Shown here: positions 46,624 through 54,806 of the stretch, in pieces
Layout: each line of letters begins with the position of its first letter
Position numbering within the stretch: the stretch's first letter is position 1
DNA from: an uncultured Fidelibacterota bacterium
Lineage (GTDB): Bacteria; Fidelibacterota; Marinisomatia; Marinisomatales; Marinisomataceae
DNA: 64,000 nt
Assembly: GCA_902526795.1 (NCBI GenBank)
Contig: CABZMF010000001.1
Span: 344,733 to 408,732, forward strand
Direction of reading: 5' to 3'
Program-made: the position numbers and the translations under genes
Notes under the pieces: model-generated
Seen by the model: the letters and a program-made list of their open reading frames with translations, nothing else
What the model was told of the DNA's origin: nothing
The model's database searches: none

Positions 46624-48212
46624 TTTTTTGATTTCATTGCAATGTTTTGAAATTTTTTCATTGCAGTTTCATGACTAGATGTAATATTAATAAGGTCATT
46701 TGCCCAAGAAATATCCTCATTACCAACTAAGTTTTTTAATCTATCAATACTATGCGTAAACATTTTAGGAAGAAATGTGGGTGTTGGCGATCCTCCCGTT
46801 CCTTTAGATTTAGTTTGATTACGATAAGGATCTGGAGCTTTAAGTATATAAAAAACAACCATTTTATAATGATCTATTCTATGTTGAATTATCCAACGAA
46901 CTGCACTAGCTAAAAGTTTTTTATTGTCATTATCTGATTCAATTTTTGAAAAATAATTAGAATTTTGTATTGCATTTCTGATCTTAACAATCATTGCATG
47001 ATGTGCTGGCGGTCTGTATCCAACCCTAAATGATTTTAAAAGTTTTGTTAATGAATCAACCTCAATATTGTTTGGTAAATCTTCAGAGCTAACGAACCCT
47101 TTTTCAAGCACTCCTTTTATCATTGCTTTATCAATAATTTTATCTGCTATATATGCATGAGTATGATCTCCTACACCTGTAATTTCATCAGCAATAGGAT
47201 GGTATGAGCTATTTGCTCCAGTTTGGCCATGCAAGTTTGATAAATAACAACCTTCAGAAGAGTAATCATTGTCAAAATCTTCTCCACAATTTTCAAAAAA
47301 TAAACCCTTATCTGGGTACATACCGCCTTGATTTCCAAATAATCCTTGAATGAATATTCTAACTTCTTTGTTATATAATGACGGTTCACTTACTTTCCAC
47401 ATTGCATTAAATAATTGATTTGATTGTTGAGTAGCTAATTCAATTTTTTCAAGATTTTCTTTAATATTTTTGTTTTTTATAGCCAGTAGTGCATTTCCAA
47501 TCATCATATTAGATGTTCTTTCCATTGCAAGATGAGTCATCCTAAATCCTTGTTCATTTCCATCAAAATCGTGAAAAGCAACCACAGGCTTTATTGATCT
47601 TATATAATCAACATTTTTTTTGACATCATCATAGTTGTCTAACTCTTGATCAGGAAGGATGCCTGAGCGAAGGACATAATCTGCAGCATACTCAAATTCA
47701 GGCTGTTGACCTATTATTCTTGATGATAGGAGTAGTAATCCTGATAGTGGCCATGGAATGAATGCACATGCTGCATTTTTTCCATTAAAAATAGGTTCAA
47801 TTTTTATACCATTGGCCAGCCATGAACACCAACATCTCACATCCGCAATTAATTCAGCTGATTCTTTTGTAGGATTAAGAATATGACTTTGCACTTCTAG
47901 AATGAATTTATCCATCAGACCATCATCTATTAATTTTACTTCTTTTAAAAGTGCATTTTGTCCAATTAAACCAATTTTTGAATCATTCTGTACAGTCATT
48001 TCAAGTGCAATATCTGATAATATTGTATACGGAGATGGAAGTTTTTTAAGAGGAGTGAAAGGTAAGGTTGAATTTGGTTTCCATATTAGCTCAGATGTTT
48101 TGTGAATTAAATTAGCATCAAACTCTAATCCAAATAGATGTTCTTTAAATTCAATTCCATTTCCAAAATATGGGAAATGATTATCTGTCGAAATTAAAAT
48201 ATTAGATTTCAT
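46620..48212 (-). CDS. Indoleamine 2,3-dioxygenase-like haem protein
   Basis: A 530-aa protein matching the IDO fold: FNGKNAACAFIPWPLSG, then QGFRMTHLAMERTSNMMIGN and EVRIFIQGLFGN, where Arg285 aligns with the substrate-binding Arg231 of human IDO1 (known motif LRIYLSGWKGN), then HGQTGANSS for the GGSAGQSS loop, RPPAHHAM for MPPAHR, HRIDHYKMVVFYIL with His448 aligned to the proximal haem ligand His346, and finally KGTGG (471-474), the substrate loop. IDO opens the indole ring of tryptophan to N-formylkynurenine; bacterial IDOs have been described. It is longer than IDO (about 400 aa) with an extra N-terminal region. No kynureninase or formamidase gene is visible nearby. Transcribed with the thioredoxin, 11 nt overlap. 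Confidence 0.8.
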   Translation of the reverse strand: MKSNILISTDNHFPYFGNGIEFKEHLFGLEFDANLIHKTSELIWKPNSTLPFTPLKKLPSPYTILSDIALEMTVQNDSKIGLIGQNALLKEVKLIDDGLMDKFILEVQSHILNPTKESAELIADVRCWCSWLANGIKIEPIFNGKNAACAFIPWPLSGLLLLSSRIIGQQPEFEYAADYVLRSGILPDQELDNYDDVKKNVDYIRSIKPVVAFHDFDGNEQGFRMTHLAMERTSNMMIGNALLAIKNKNIKENLEKIELATQQSNQLFNAMWKVSEPSLYNKEVRIFIQGLFGNQGGMYPDKGLFFENCGEDFDNDYSSEGCYLSNLHGQTGANSSYHPIADEITGVGDHTHAYIADKIIDKAMIKGVLEKGFVSSEDLPNNIEVDSLTKLLKSFRVGYRPPAHHAMIVKIRNAIQNSNYFSKIESDNDNKKLLASAVRWIIQHRIDHYKMVVFYILKAPDPYRNQTKSKGTGGSPTPTFLPKMFTHSIDRLKNLVGNEDISWANDLINITSSHETAMKKFQNIAMKSKN

Positions 48213-48834
48213 TTTCTCCGATTAAGCTATCAATAAATGCAAAAACAGATTCATCGTTCCAAAAAGCAGTTCCTAAATCTTTAACTAACACTTCACCATT
48301 CGAATCAATTATAAAAGTTGTAGGAATACCAGAAGTTGCAAAAAATTCATCATCAGTAATAATTTTATATGTTGGAAGTCTTTGAAGATTATTATCTTTC
48401 GGTATATAATTTTTAATAGTTTTTAATTCTTCTCTAGACAAAAATAAGAAAATAATATCTTCTTCATTTTTGTATTCTTCATAAAGCTCAACCATATATG
48501 GCATTTCAGCTAAACACGGATTACACCAAGTTGCCCAAAAATTTATAAAAAGATTTTTTCCTTCAAATTTTTGAATATTAAAAATATTATTATCTAAATC
48601 AGAGAATTGTAACATATTATCTTCAAAGTCGATGGTTGTTACTTTCATCTCTGCTAAGGATGGTTTTTCAAGCTTAGGAGCTTCAATTACTTCATTTAAA
48701 TACATAATTGATAAATCTTTGTAGTACTCTTTATATTTTCTTAAATCGTTATTTACTACATAAAATTTGTATGACAAAAGAGTAATACAAATAGTCATTC
48801 CAGCAATGATAATTTTGAATAATTTTGGACTCAT
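48202..48834 (-). CDS. TlpA/ResA-type membrane-anchored thioredoxin
   Basis: A 210-aa protein: N-terminal signal anchor (FKIIIAGMTICITLLSYKFYVV), a short helical linker, then a thioredoxin fold with FINFWATWCNPCLAEMPYM, active-site C104-x-x-C107, and the cis-Pro loop GIPTTFII. TlpA/ResA proteins reduce disulfides in the periplasm, often during cytochrome c maturation. It lies directly upstream of the IDO-like gene in the same direction and overlaps it, so the thiol protein may serve the haem protein or merely share its promoter. Confidence 0.88.
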   Translation of the reverse strand: MSPKLFKIIIAGMTICITLLSYKFYVVNNDLRKYKEYYKDLSIMYLNEVIEAPKLEKPSLAEMKVTTIDFEDNMLQFSDLDNNIFNIQKFEGKNLFINFWATWCNPCLAEMPYMVELYEEYKNEEDIIFLFLSREELKTIKNYIPKDNNLQRLPTYKIITDDEFFATSGIPTTFIIDSNGEVLVKDLGTAFWNDESVFAFIDSLIGENEI

Positions 48835-48887
48835 TTTTTTTGATATTATTTAGTTATTAAGAAGAAAATACTTAAATTTTAATACTT

Positions 48888-48998
48888 ATGAAATGTTTAA
48901 AATGTAAACATTCTTGGGTAAGAACCAAGTGGTACGAGTATATTAGTTTTCTTGCAAAATGTACTAAATGTGGCAGTAGATTTATTTTAAGATACTAA
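48888..48998 (+). CDS. 36-residue double-CxxC zinc-ribbon microprotein
   Basis: A short open frame codes for 36 residues: MKCLKCKHSWVRTKWYEYIS then FLAKCTKCGSRFILRY. It has two C-x2-C knuckles (Cys3/Cys6 and Cys25/Cys28) 18 residues apart, the spacing of a zinc ribbon, and is basic and aromatic-rich. Its TAA ends 3 nt before the ATG of the ogt gene, and it sits in the 167 nt between the divergent tlpA and ogt genes, so it is likely the first gene of that unit. No clear Shine-Dalgarno sequence precedes it. Function unknown; zinc ribbons of this kind often bind RNA or DNA. Confidence 0.6.
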   Translation: MKCLKCKHSWVRTKWYEYISFLAKCTKCGSRFILRY

Positions 48999-49001
48999 GT
49001 A

Positions 49002-49496
49002 ATGAATCAGAAAATATTTCAAGTCAAAAATCTCCATTTTTATTTCCGAATTATTTTTAATGATAATAAGCTATATAACTTATCATTTTCTGATAACAAA
49101 AATGATTTACTGGAAAGTCAGCTTTCTTTAAAAATCGTAAATAATACTGACTCAAAATTTGGTAACGAGGTCAAAAATCAATTGAATGCATACTTTAATA
49201 AAAAGTTAAAAAAGTTTGATGTTCCAGTTCATATTAAAGGTTCGAACTTTTCAATGAAAGTTTTTAAAGAAATGTCAAAAATTCCTTACGGAAAAACGAA
49301 AAGCTATAAGGATATAGCAAAGAAAATTAATGAACCTAAATCAGCTAGAGCAGTAGGAAAAGTTAGTGGTTCAAATAAAATCCCAATAATTATTCCATGT
49401 CACAGAATTGTTGGTAGTAACGGAGAACTCGTTGGCTACAGTGGTGGAGGTGGATTACTTTTTAAATCATATTTACAGTTATTAGAAAAAAAATGA
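49002..49496 (+). CDS. ogt: Methylated-DNA--protein-cysteine methyltransferase
   Basis: Repairs O6-alkylguanine by suicide transfer of the alkyl group to its own cysteine. The 164-aa protein has a divergent N-terminal domain and the conserved C-terminal domain: FSMKVFKEMSKIPYGKTKSYKDIA, the Arg finger region SARAVGKVSGSN and IIPCHRIVGSNG with acceptor Cys133, then VGYSGGGGLLFKSYL. It overlaps the downstream hydrolase gene by 4 nt and follows the zinc-ribbon microprotein by 3 nt. Confidence 0.94.
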   Translation: MNQKIFQVKNLHFYFRIIFNDNKLYNLSFSDNKNDLLESQLSLKIVNNTDSKFGNEVKNQLNAYFNKKLKKFDVPVHIKGSNFSMKVFKEMSKIPYGKTKSYKDIAKKINEPKSARAVGKVSGSNKIPIIIPCHRIVGSNGELVGYSGGGGLLFKSYLQLLEKK

Positions 49497-50473
49497 AAAA
49501 ATTATTCTTACTCTTATTTTATTCACTATTGTTACCACAAGAACCATTTAAAGAAACAATTATTTTTGAAAGCGCAAATCCATTTTCATTTGAAGAAATA
49601 ATTACTGATCTTGATAACCAAGAAAAACAAAGTGTTTTTGGAATTTTAACTTTTCCAGATAATTTTGATAAAGAAAGTAAATATCCAATCATTGTTGGAG
49701 TAGCAGGAAGTCTAAATTGGGGTCCACATCATTTGAAATATTTAGAAATGTATCTTGAATTGGGTTTTGCAACATTCCAATTACATAGTTTTGATAGTAG
49801 AGATATTGATACTACTGTTGGAAGTCAATTAGAAGTAACTACCGCAATGATGATTCTTGATAGTTATATTGCTCTTGAAACATTATCCAAGCATCCAAAT
49901 ATTAATATTAAACAAGCTGGAATTACAGGGTGGAGCTTAGGAGGAGCTGTATCATTATATTCTGCATGGACTCCATTAATTAATTCAATTAATAACGGAA
50001 AATATAAGTTTGCTGCACACCTACCAATTTATCCTGGATGCCTAATATACCCTTTTCCGGAAGAGGCAATGATCTTTAGTCAAGCACCAATTCATATTCT
50101 TTTTGGTGAATTGGATAATTGGGTACCTGCTTCTGCATGTTCAAATTTCATTGACAAGTTAGATCAAAGTGGATTGCATCATAATATTGATATTACTATT
50201 TATGAAAATGCACACCATTCTTTTGATAGAGAGATGGATTTAACTAAATTAGAACATGGCTACACGCTTGGTGATTGCTTCTTTCCAATGAATAATCAAG
50301 GTACTGTTTTTTTTACTGAATTCTGGAAAATTCCTATCAATAATCCAACAATGCAAAAATTGGCATTGTTAACTTGTGCTGGTAGAGGACCAATCATGGG
50401 TGGAAATGATGAAGCTAGAGAAAAATCTTTCAAGTTTGCTGCCGATTTTTTTACCAATCATTTAAAAAATTAA
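49493..50473 (+). CDS. Exported dienelactone hydrolase-like alpha/beta hydrolase
   Basis: A 326-aa hydrolase with a short signal peptide (MKKLFLLLFYSLLLPQ). The core follows the dienelactone hydrolase pattern: YPIIVGVAGSLNWGPH, nucleophile elbow GWSLGG with Ser148, the acid in GELDNWVPASAC and the catalytic His in ENAHHSFDRE. The true substrate is unknown; the exported form suggests breakdown of external esters or lactones. Last gene of the cluster starting at 48888. Confidence 0.82.
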   Translation: MKKLFLLLFYSLLLPQEPFKETIIFESANPFSFEEIITDLDNQEKQSVFGILTFPDNFDKESKYPIIVGVAGSLNWGPHHLKYLEMYLELGFATFQLHSFDSRDIDTTVGSQLEVTTAMMILDSYIALETLSKHPNINIKQAGITGWSLGGAVSLYSAWTPLINSINNGKYKFAAHLPIYPGCLIYPFPEEAMIFSQAPIHILFGELDNWVPASACSNFIDKLDQSGLHHNIDITIYENAHHSFDREMDLTKLEHGYTLGDCFFPMNNQGTVFFTEFWKIPINNPTMQKLALLTCAGRGPIMGGNDEAREKSFKFAADFFTNHLKN

Positions 50474-50499
50474 CTTAATTTAATCACAATATCTATTTT

Positions 50500-50589
50500 A
50501 CTTAAAAATATTAAGTCATTAATTATTTTATACTTAAAAATTTATTTCCATTGTCTTTTTTACTTTATTTTATTTAATTTTATTATAAT
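50500..50589 (+). promoter_or_regulatory. Candidate promoter region of amt
   Basis: The 137-nt gap before amt is almost pure A and T. It holds a 6-bp inverted repeat ACTTAA-AAATA-TTAAGT at about 50500-50516 and a perfect -10 box TATAAT at 50584-50589. No convincing -35 is visible, and no sigma-54 -24/-12 element (GG and GC doublets) was found, although ammonium genes often use sigma-54. Confidence 0.35.
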
Positions 50590-50610
50590 AAATAAATGCG
50601 GGGGTATTAA

Positions 50611-51843
50611 TTGAATTCATTAGAACTTTTCACAGTAAATAATTTATGGATGCTTGTTGCAACAATTTTAGTATTCATAATGCATTTAGGTTTTTCGGCA
50701 CTTGAAACAGGATTAACAAGAACTAAAAACACTGTTAATATTTTGTTTAAAAATGTAAGTATAATTTCTATTGGTATATTAACATATGCTCTTTGTGGTT
50801 TTAATTTAATGTATCCTGGAGATTTTTCTTTTGGCCAATTCTTTGGTTTTGCTGGTTGGGGTCTAAATGTTCCAGTTGGAAATGCTGGACTTATTGAATA
50901 TGCTAATGGACAATACACCTATTATACGGATTTTATTTTTCAAGCAATGTTTGCTGCTACTGCAGCAACAATTGTTTCAGGTGCAGTAGCTGAGAGGATT
51001 AAACTAAATTCATTTTTATTATTTTCTTTCTTATATGTTGCTTTCGTATACCCAATTGCTGGTTCATGGAAATGGGGTGGAGGATTCTTACATCAAATGG
51101 GTTTTTACGATTTTGCTGGCTCCACATTGGTACACAGTGTTGGCGGTTGGGCTGCCTTGATTTGTGCATATTTACTTGGACCAAGAATTGGTAAATATAC
51201 CAAAGTTGGATTAAAACCAATAATGGGACATAATATGCCTCTTGCAGCTATTGGAGTATTTCTTTTATGGTTCGGTTGGTATGGATTTAATGGTGGTTCG
51301 GTACTCTCAGCTGATCCTGGTGCAGTCTCTTATGTTTTTGTAACAACATCTTTGTCTGCTGCAGCTGGAATTGTTGGTTCTTTATTGACTTCTATTTTTT
51401 ATTTAAAAACCAATGATTTATCAATGATTTTAAATGGCACATTGGCTGGATTGGTAGGTATAACTGCCGGTGCAGACGTTATATCTCCAATGAATGCAAT
51501 ATATATAGGTTTTATATCGGGTATCTTGGTCGTTTTTTCTATTATTTTCTTTGATAAAATTAAAATTGATGATCCTGTTGGAGCAATATCTGTTCATCTT
51601 GTGTGTGGTATATGGGGTACGTTAGCAGTTGGAATATTTTCAACAAGCTATTCTTTTGTTATTCAGCTCATAGGCATATTATCGTATGGATTTTTTAGTT
51701 CTTTATCTGCTTTTTTAATTTTTTACACAATAAAAGTTTTAATAGGTGTAAGAGTTACTGAAGAAGAAGAAATAATTGGTTTAGATATTGCTGAACACGA
51801 AATGGAGTCATATTCAGGATTTCAAATTTTTACAGTTGAATAA
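50611..51843 (+). CDS. amt: Ammonium transporter (Amt family)
   Basis: Trimeric inner-membrane ammonium channel/transporter, 410 aa and 11 helices. Seen: ATILVFIMHLGFSALETGLTR, the gate-Phe and AAAATTATIVSGAVAER-like stretch, DFAGSTLVHSVGGWAAL with the first pore His, GHNMPLAAIGVFLLWFGWYGFN and ISVHLVCGIWGTLAVG with the second pore His. The start is TTG at 50611 with GGGGG a few bases upstream. It is cotranscribed with the PII gene 11 nt downstream, the usual pairing in which PII closes the channel. Confidence 0.96.
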   Translation: MNSLELFTVNNLWMLVATILVFIMHLGFSALETGLTRTKNTVNILFKNVSIISIGILTYALCGFNLMYPGDFSFGQFFGFAGWGLNVPVGNAGLIEYANGQYTYYTDFIFQAMFAATAATIVSGAVAERIKLNSFLLFSFLYVAFVYPIAGSWKWGGGFLHQMGFYDFAGSTLVHSVGGWAALICAYLLGPRIGKYTKVGLKPIMGHNMPLAAIGVFLLWFGWYGFNGGSVLSADPGAVSYVFVTTSLSAAAGIVGSLLTSIFYLKTNDLSMILNGTLAGLVGITAGADVISPMNAIYIGFISGILVVFSIIFFDKIKIDDPVGAISVHLVCGIWGTLAVGIFSTSYSFVIQLIGILSYGFFSSLSAFLIFYTIKVLIGVRVTEEEEIIGLDIAEHEMESYSGFQIFTVE

Positions 51844-51854
51844 AGGAGAGGAAA

Positions 51855-52199
51855 ATGAAATTAATAATTGCAATTGTTCAACCAGAAGAGCTTCCTGAAA
51901 TTAAAGAAGAGCTTCTAAAAAGAAAGATTTTCAAGTTCACTGTGTCAAATGCATTAGGCCAAGGAAAAGAAATACCTCTTCAGGAGGTATACAGAGGAAT
52001 TGCACACGAAATAACCCTTTTGAAAAAAGTTAGACTTGAAATAGCTGTAAATGACGACTATGTAGATGCTGCAGTGGAGGCCATTTGCAAAGTTGCAAAT
52101 AAATATCAGGAAAAAGGTAGGGGTAAAATTTTTATTTTACCAATTGAGGAATGTATTCGCATAAGAACTAATGAAAAAGGTAAAGAAGCTATTGGATAA
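51855..52199 (+). CDS. glnK: Nitrogen regulatory protein PII (GlnK/GlnB)
   Basis: Trimeric signal protein of 114 aa that senses ATP/ADP and 2-oxoglutarate. The beta-alpha-beta core and GRGKIFILPIEECIRIRT match PROSITE-type PII signatures. The T-loop reads GQGKEIPLQEVYRG with Tyr46 at the place of the uridylylated Tyr51 of E. coli GlnB. AAAGGAGAGG precedes the ATG. Linkage to amt makes it GlnK-like in role: control of ammonium uptake. Confidence 0.93.
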   Translation: MKLIIAIVQPEELPEIKEELLKRKIFKFTVSNALGQGKEIPLQEVYRGIAHEITLLKKVRLEIAVNDDYVDAAVEAICKVANKYQEKGRGKIFILPIEECIRIRTNEKGKEAIG

Positions 52200-52251
52200 A
52201 ATCTTTATATAAATCTATTAAACTATTTCATTTTTTTTCTTACTTTCAAGC

Positions 52252-54648
52252 ATGGGGAAAGTCTATAAAATTATTTTATTTGTATTCACTTTCATCATTC
52301 TAATTAATTTTTTTGTCAATGCTTTCTTAAAACCAACTGATGTTGAGTATGATGGTATTAATCAAGAATTATCCTTGGAAAATGATGTTGAAGTAATATT
52401 TGATAATTATGGTGTACCTAGTGTATTTGCTCTAAACGACTCTGATATGTTTAAAGTAGCAGGTTATTTGGGTGCTAGAGATAGATTGTTTCAAATGGCC
52501 TTTTTAAAATATGCATATAAAGGTCAACTCAGTGCTGTAGTTAATGATACACTTTTTACAGAAGATCGTTTTTTAAGAACACTTGGTTTTGAAAAAATTG
52601 CTCAGAAAACTTTGAACAAAGTACCTTTAGATATTCTCGCACACTTAGAAGACACGTGTTATGGAATAAATACCTATGTTCAAAGTCTCTCTCCATCAGA
52701 ATATCCGCTTGAATTTAAATTATTACAAATAGATGAACTCCCTACTTTTGAACCTCTTGATATTGTTGCATTAAGTACAATGATGGCTTGGGAATTGCAA
52801 GGAGGATGGGATTCTGAATTATTTTTTGGAGCAATAAATGAACAACTTGGTCCAGACTATTTATCAGAAATTTTACCATCTTATGATCCAAATTTTGTTA
52901 CTATTTCTTCAAATGACGTGTTACTAAAATCATTCAAGCAGTATGCCAGTGATACTGAAAATTTGAGAAATTTATTAAAAACTGATAGAGATGGTTACGG
53001 TTCTAATGCATGGGCAGTTTCTGGAACAAAAACCAAATCTGGTAAGCCTTTACTTGCTAATGATCCACATTTAGCATACAATTTACCTCCTTGGTGGTAT
53101 GAGATTCGTTTAAAAAGTGATAATTATAATTTTGGAGGTTATGGATTGTATGGTATTCCATTACCTGTTATTGGACATAACGAAAATATTGGATGGGGCT
53201 TTACTAATGTCATGACAGATGATATGGATTTTTATATTGAATTATTAAATGAAGAACAAACACAATATTATGTCGATGGTAAATGGAGAAATTTAAAAAT
53301 TGAAGAAGAAGAACTTGTTCTAAAATCAGGCTCTAAGCGTAAAATTATTATTAGATCTACGCATAGAGGTCCTATCATATCAGATATACACCGAGATGCA
53401 AAAGCTATTAATAAAGCAATATCTTTTAGATGGACAGAATTCGATGCATTCGATGAAACTACTGGTTTATTTATGCTTGCAAAAGCGTCAAACTGGGAGG
53501 ATTTTAATGAAGCTTCAAAATTATTTGGAGCACCTGGGCAAAACTGGACCTATGCTGATAAAGAAGGAAATATTGGATGGAGACCAAGCACAAAGATTCC
53601 TATTAGACTTGATGCTGATAAACTTGTCCCTTTTGACGGAACAACAACAAAGCATGATTGGCAAGGTTATATTCCTTTTGATGAAATGCCATACTCTTTT
53701 AATCCTGAAAAAGGATATATTTCAAATGGTAATAACAAGATTGTAGGCGATGAATACCCATATTATATATCCAAATATTGGGCTGACCCAAGTAGAGCTA
53801 CTCAAATTGATAAAAGATTGAAGACGGATACAAAATTGTCTTCTGAAGATATGAAATCAATTTTAAATGAAATCACTGCTCCCTTTGGCCAACAATACGC
53901 TCCCCTTTTTGTTCAAAATTATTCAACAGGTTTTTCTGATAACGCAGATAAAATTCATGAAATGCTTAAAGATTGGGATGGTATTGAATCATTAGATTCA
54001 ACTGGGGCTGTTGCATTTCATGCAATTTACATTCATCTTGTCCAAAATATATTTCAAGATGAGTTACAGAGCTTTGGTAGTGGATCATTTGATACATTTT
54101 ATAGTCTTAAATATATAAGGACACAAGCAATTAGAAGCATTTTTGATGGTAGTGCAAATCTTTGGGTAGATAATGTTACAACTTCTGATAAAGAGACACT
54201 TAATGATATTGTGAATAAGTCTTTTGAAGACGCATTTAATTTTTTAGAAAATAAATATGGAAATCCTTTAGAACTTGTTTGGGGAGATATTCATCAAGTT
54301 ACTTATGAACATAGATTGGATGCAGATCCATTAGTAAAGAGATTAATTAATTTTAGTGTTGGACCATTCCCAATGTCAGGCTCAGAAATGACTCCTAGAG
54401 CTGCAAGCTATTCTGTCAGTAAGCCTTTTAATGTTCGAGCAGGTTCATCAATGAGAAGAATAATTGATTTTTCAAATTTTGATAATGGTTTTAGCATCCT
54501 TCCAACTGGTCAATCTGGACTGTTTAGATCAAAACATTATAGCGATCAAACAGATATGTATAATAGGGGAGAATTCAAACCATTTATGTTTTCTTACGAT
54601 GCTGTAAATTCTTCTAAATCTTCAAAATTAGTTTTTAAATCAAAATAA
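52252..54648 (+). CDS. Penicillin acylase-family Ntn hydrolase (S45)
   Basis: A 798-aa precursor with an N-terminal membrane anchor or signal (YKIILFVFTFIILINFFVNA). It should self-cleave before Ser251 in DGYGSNAWAVSG, giving an alpha chain and a beta chain whose new N-terminal Ser is the nucleophile. LLANDPHLAYNLPPWWYEI and NENIGWGFTNVMTDDMDFY are the family's beta-chain blocks, and the C-terminal MSGSEMTPRAASYSVSKPF and FSILPTGQSG fit as well. Members cleave amide bonds of N-acyl compounds such as acyl-homoserine lactones, penicillins or peptides; the substrate here is unknown. Confidence 0.9.
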   Translation: MGKVYKIILFVFTFIILINFFVNAFLKPTDVEYDGINQELSLENDVEVIFDNYGVPSVFALNDSDMFKVAGYLGARDRLFQMAFLKYAYKGQLSAVVNDTLFTEDRFLRTLGFEKIAQKTLNKVPLDILAHLEDTCYGINTYVQSLSPSEYPLEFKLLQIDELPTFEPLDIVALSTMMAWELQGGWDSELFFGAINEQLGPDYLSEILPSYDPNFVTISSNDVLLKSFKQYASDTENLRNLLKTDRDGYGSNAWAVSGTKTKSGKPLLANDPHLAYNLPPWWYEIRLKSDNYNFGGYGLYGIPLPVIGHNENIGWGFTNVMTDDMDFYIELLNEEQTQYYVDGKWRNLKIEEEELVLKSGSKRKIIIRSTHRGPIISDIHRDAKAINKAISFRWTEFDAFDETTGLFMLAKASNWEDFNEASKLFGAPGQNWTYADKEGNIGWRPSTKIPIRLDADKLVPFDGTTTKHDWQGYIPFDEMPYSFNPEKGYISNGNNKIVGDEYPYYISKYWADPSRATQIDKRLKTDTKLSSEDMKSILNEITAPFGQQYAPLFVQNYSTGFSDNADKIHEMLKDWDGIESLDSTGAVAFHAIYIHLVQNIFQDELQSFGSGSFDTFYSLKYIRTQAIRSIFDGSANLWVDNVTTSDKETLNDIVNKSFEDAFNFLENKYGNPLELVWGDIHQVTYEHRLDADPLVKRLINFSVGPFPMSGSEMTPRAASYSVSKPFNVRAGSSMRRIIDFSNFDNGFSILPTGQSGLFRSKHYSDQTDMYNRGEFKPFMFSYDAVNSSKSSKLVFKSK

Positions 54649-54652
54649 GTAT

Positions 54653-54679
54653 TTGCAAAATTTTATTTTATGTTATAAT
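54653..54679 (+). promoter_or_regulatory. Promoter of the trp operon leader
   Basis: A consensus -10 box TATAAT lies at 54674-54679 and a fair -35 TTGCAA at 54653-54658, with a short 15-nt spacer. The expected transcription start falls near 54686-54688, almost at the GTG of the leader peptide, so the leader may be translated from a message with almost no 5' untranslated region. Confidence 0.55.
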
Positions 54680-54687
54680 ATTTTCTC

Positions 54688-54747
54688 GTGAAAAATAGTT
54701 TAAAAACATGGAAATGGTATTTTCAAGTCGGGGGATCTGTCTTGTAA
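54688..54747 (+). CDS. trpL: trp operon leader peptide with Trp-Lys-Trp
   Basis: A 19-codon frame starting with GTG reads MKNSLKTWKWYFQVGGSVL. It holds two Trp codons (54709 and 54715) separated by one Lys, followed by Tyr, which is the design of an attenuator leader peptide that senses charged tRNA-Trp. It lies between the promoter and the terminator upstream of trpE. No SD is visible. The frame ends at TAA 54745-54747, about 25 nt before the terminator arm. Confidence 0.75.
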   Translation: MKNSLKTWKWYFQVGGSVL

Positions 54748-54799
54748 GCCTTTTCTACGTTAACAAGATTCTAAAACCCCGTTAATCGGGGTTTTTTTT
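54729..54799 (+). promoter_or_regulatory. trp attenuator with alternative antiterminator pairing
   Basis: CGGGG at 54729-54733 can pair with CCCCG at 54777-54781, the 5' half of the terminator hairpin, and TCTTGT (54740-54745) with ACAAGA (54763-54768) can form a nested stem inside it. A ribosome waiting at the Trp codons leaves these arms free, giving the antiterminator. A ribosome that reaches the stop codon covers both upstream arms, so the terminator forms. This predicts attenuation of the trp operon by Trp supply. Confidence 0.6.
54773..54799 (+). terminator. Intrinsic terminator of the trp attenuator
   Basis: AAAACCCCG (54773-54781), loop TTAAT, and CGGGGTTTT (54787-54795) form a 9-bp stem with five G-C pairs, followed by further T residues (eight T in 54792-54799). 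It ends only 7 nt before the trpE start codon, so termination here would leave trpE off. Confidence 0.85.
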
Positions 54800-54806
54800 A
54801 TATATA

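Noticed and set aside
46620-48212. Calling the haem protein a PrnB-type enzyme or a plain TDO
   Set aside because: The KGTGG motif, the aligned Arg285 and the PPAH block match IDO more closely; TDO and PrnB lack this order. A profile search would settle it.
50474-50610. Sigma-54 promoter before amt
   Set aside because: No GG/GC doublets at -24/-12 spacing are present; only a TATAAT is visible.
54709-54786. Second open frame in the trp leader beginning ATG at about 54708 (MEMVFSSRG...)
   Set aside because: It has no Trp codon and runs into the terminator arm. The GTG frame with Trp-Lys-Trp is the plausible leader.
54709-54800. T-box riboswitch in front of trpE
   Set aside because: No T-box consensus or tRNA-specifier stem was seen; Trp codons in an open frame and a simple terminator fit leader-peptide attenuation better.
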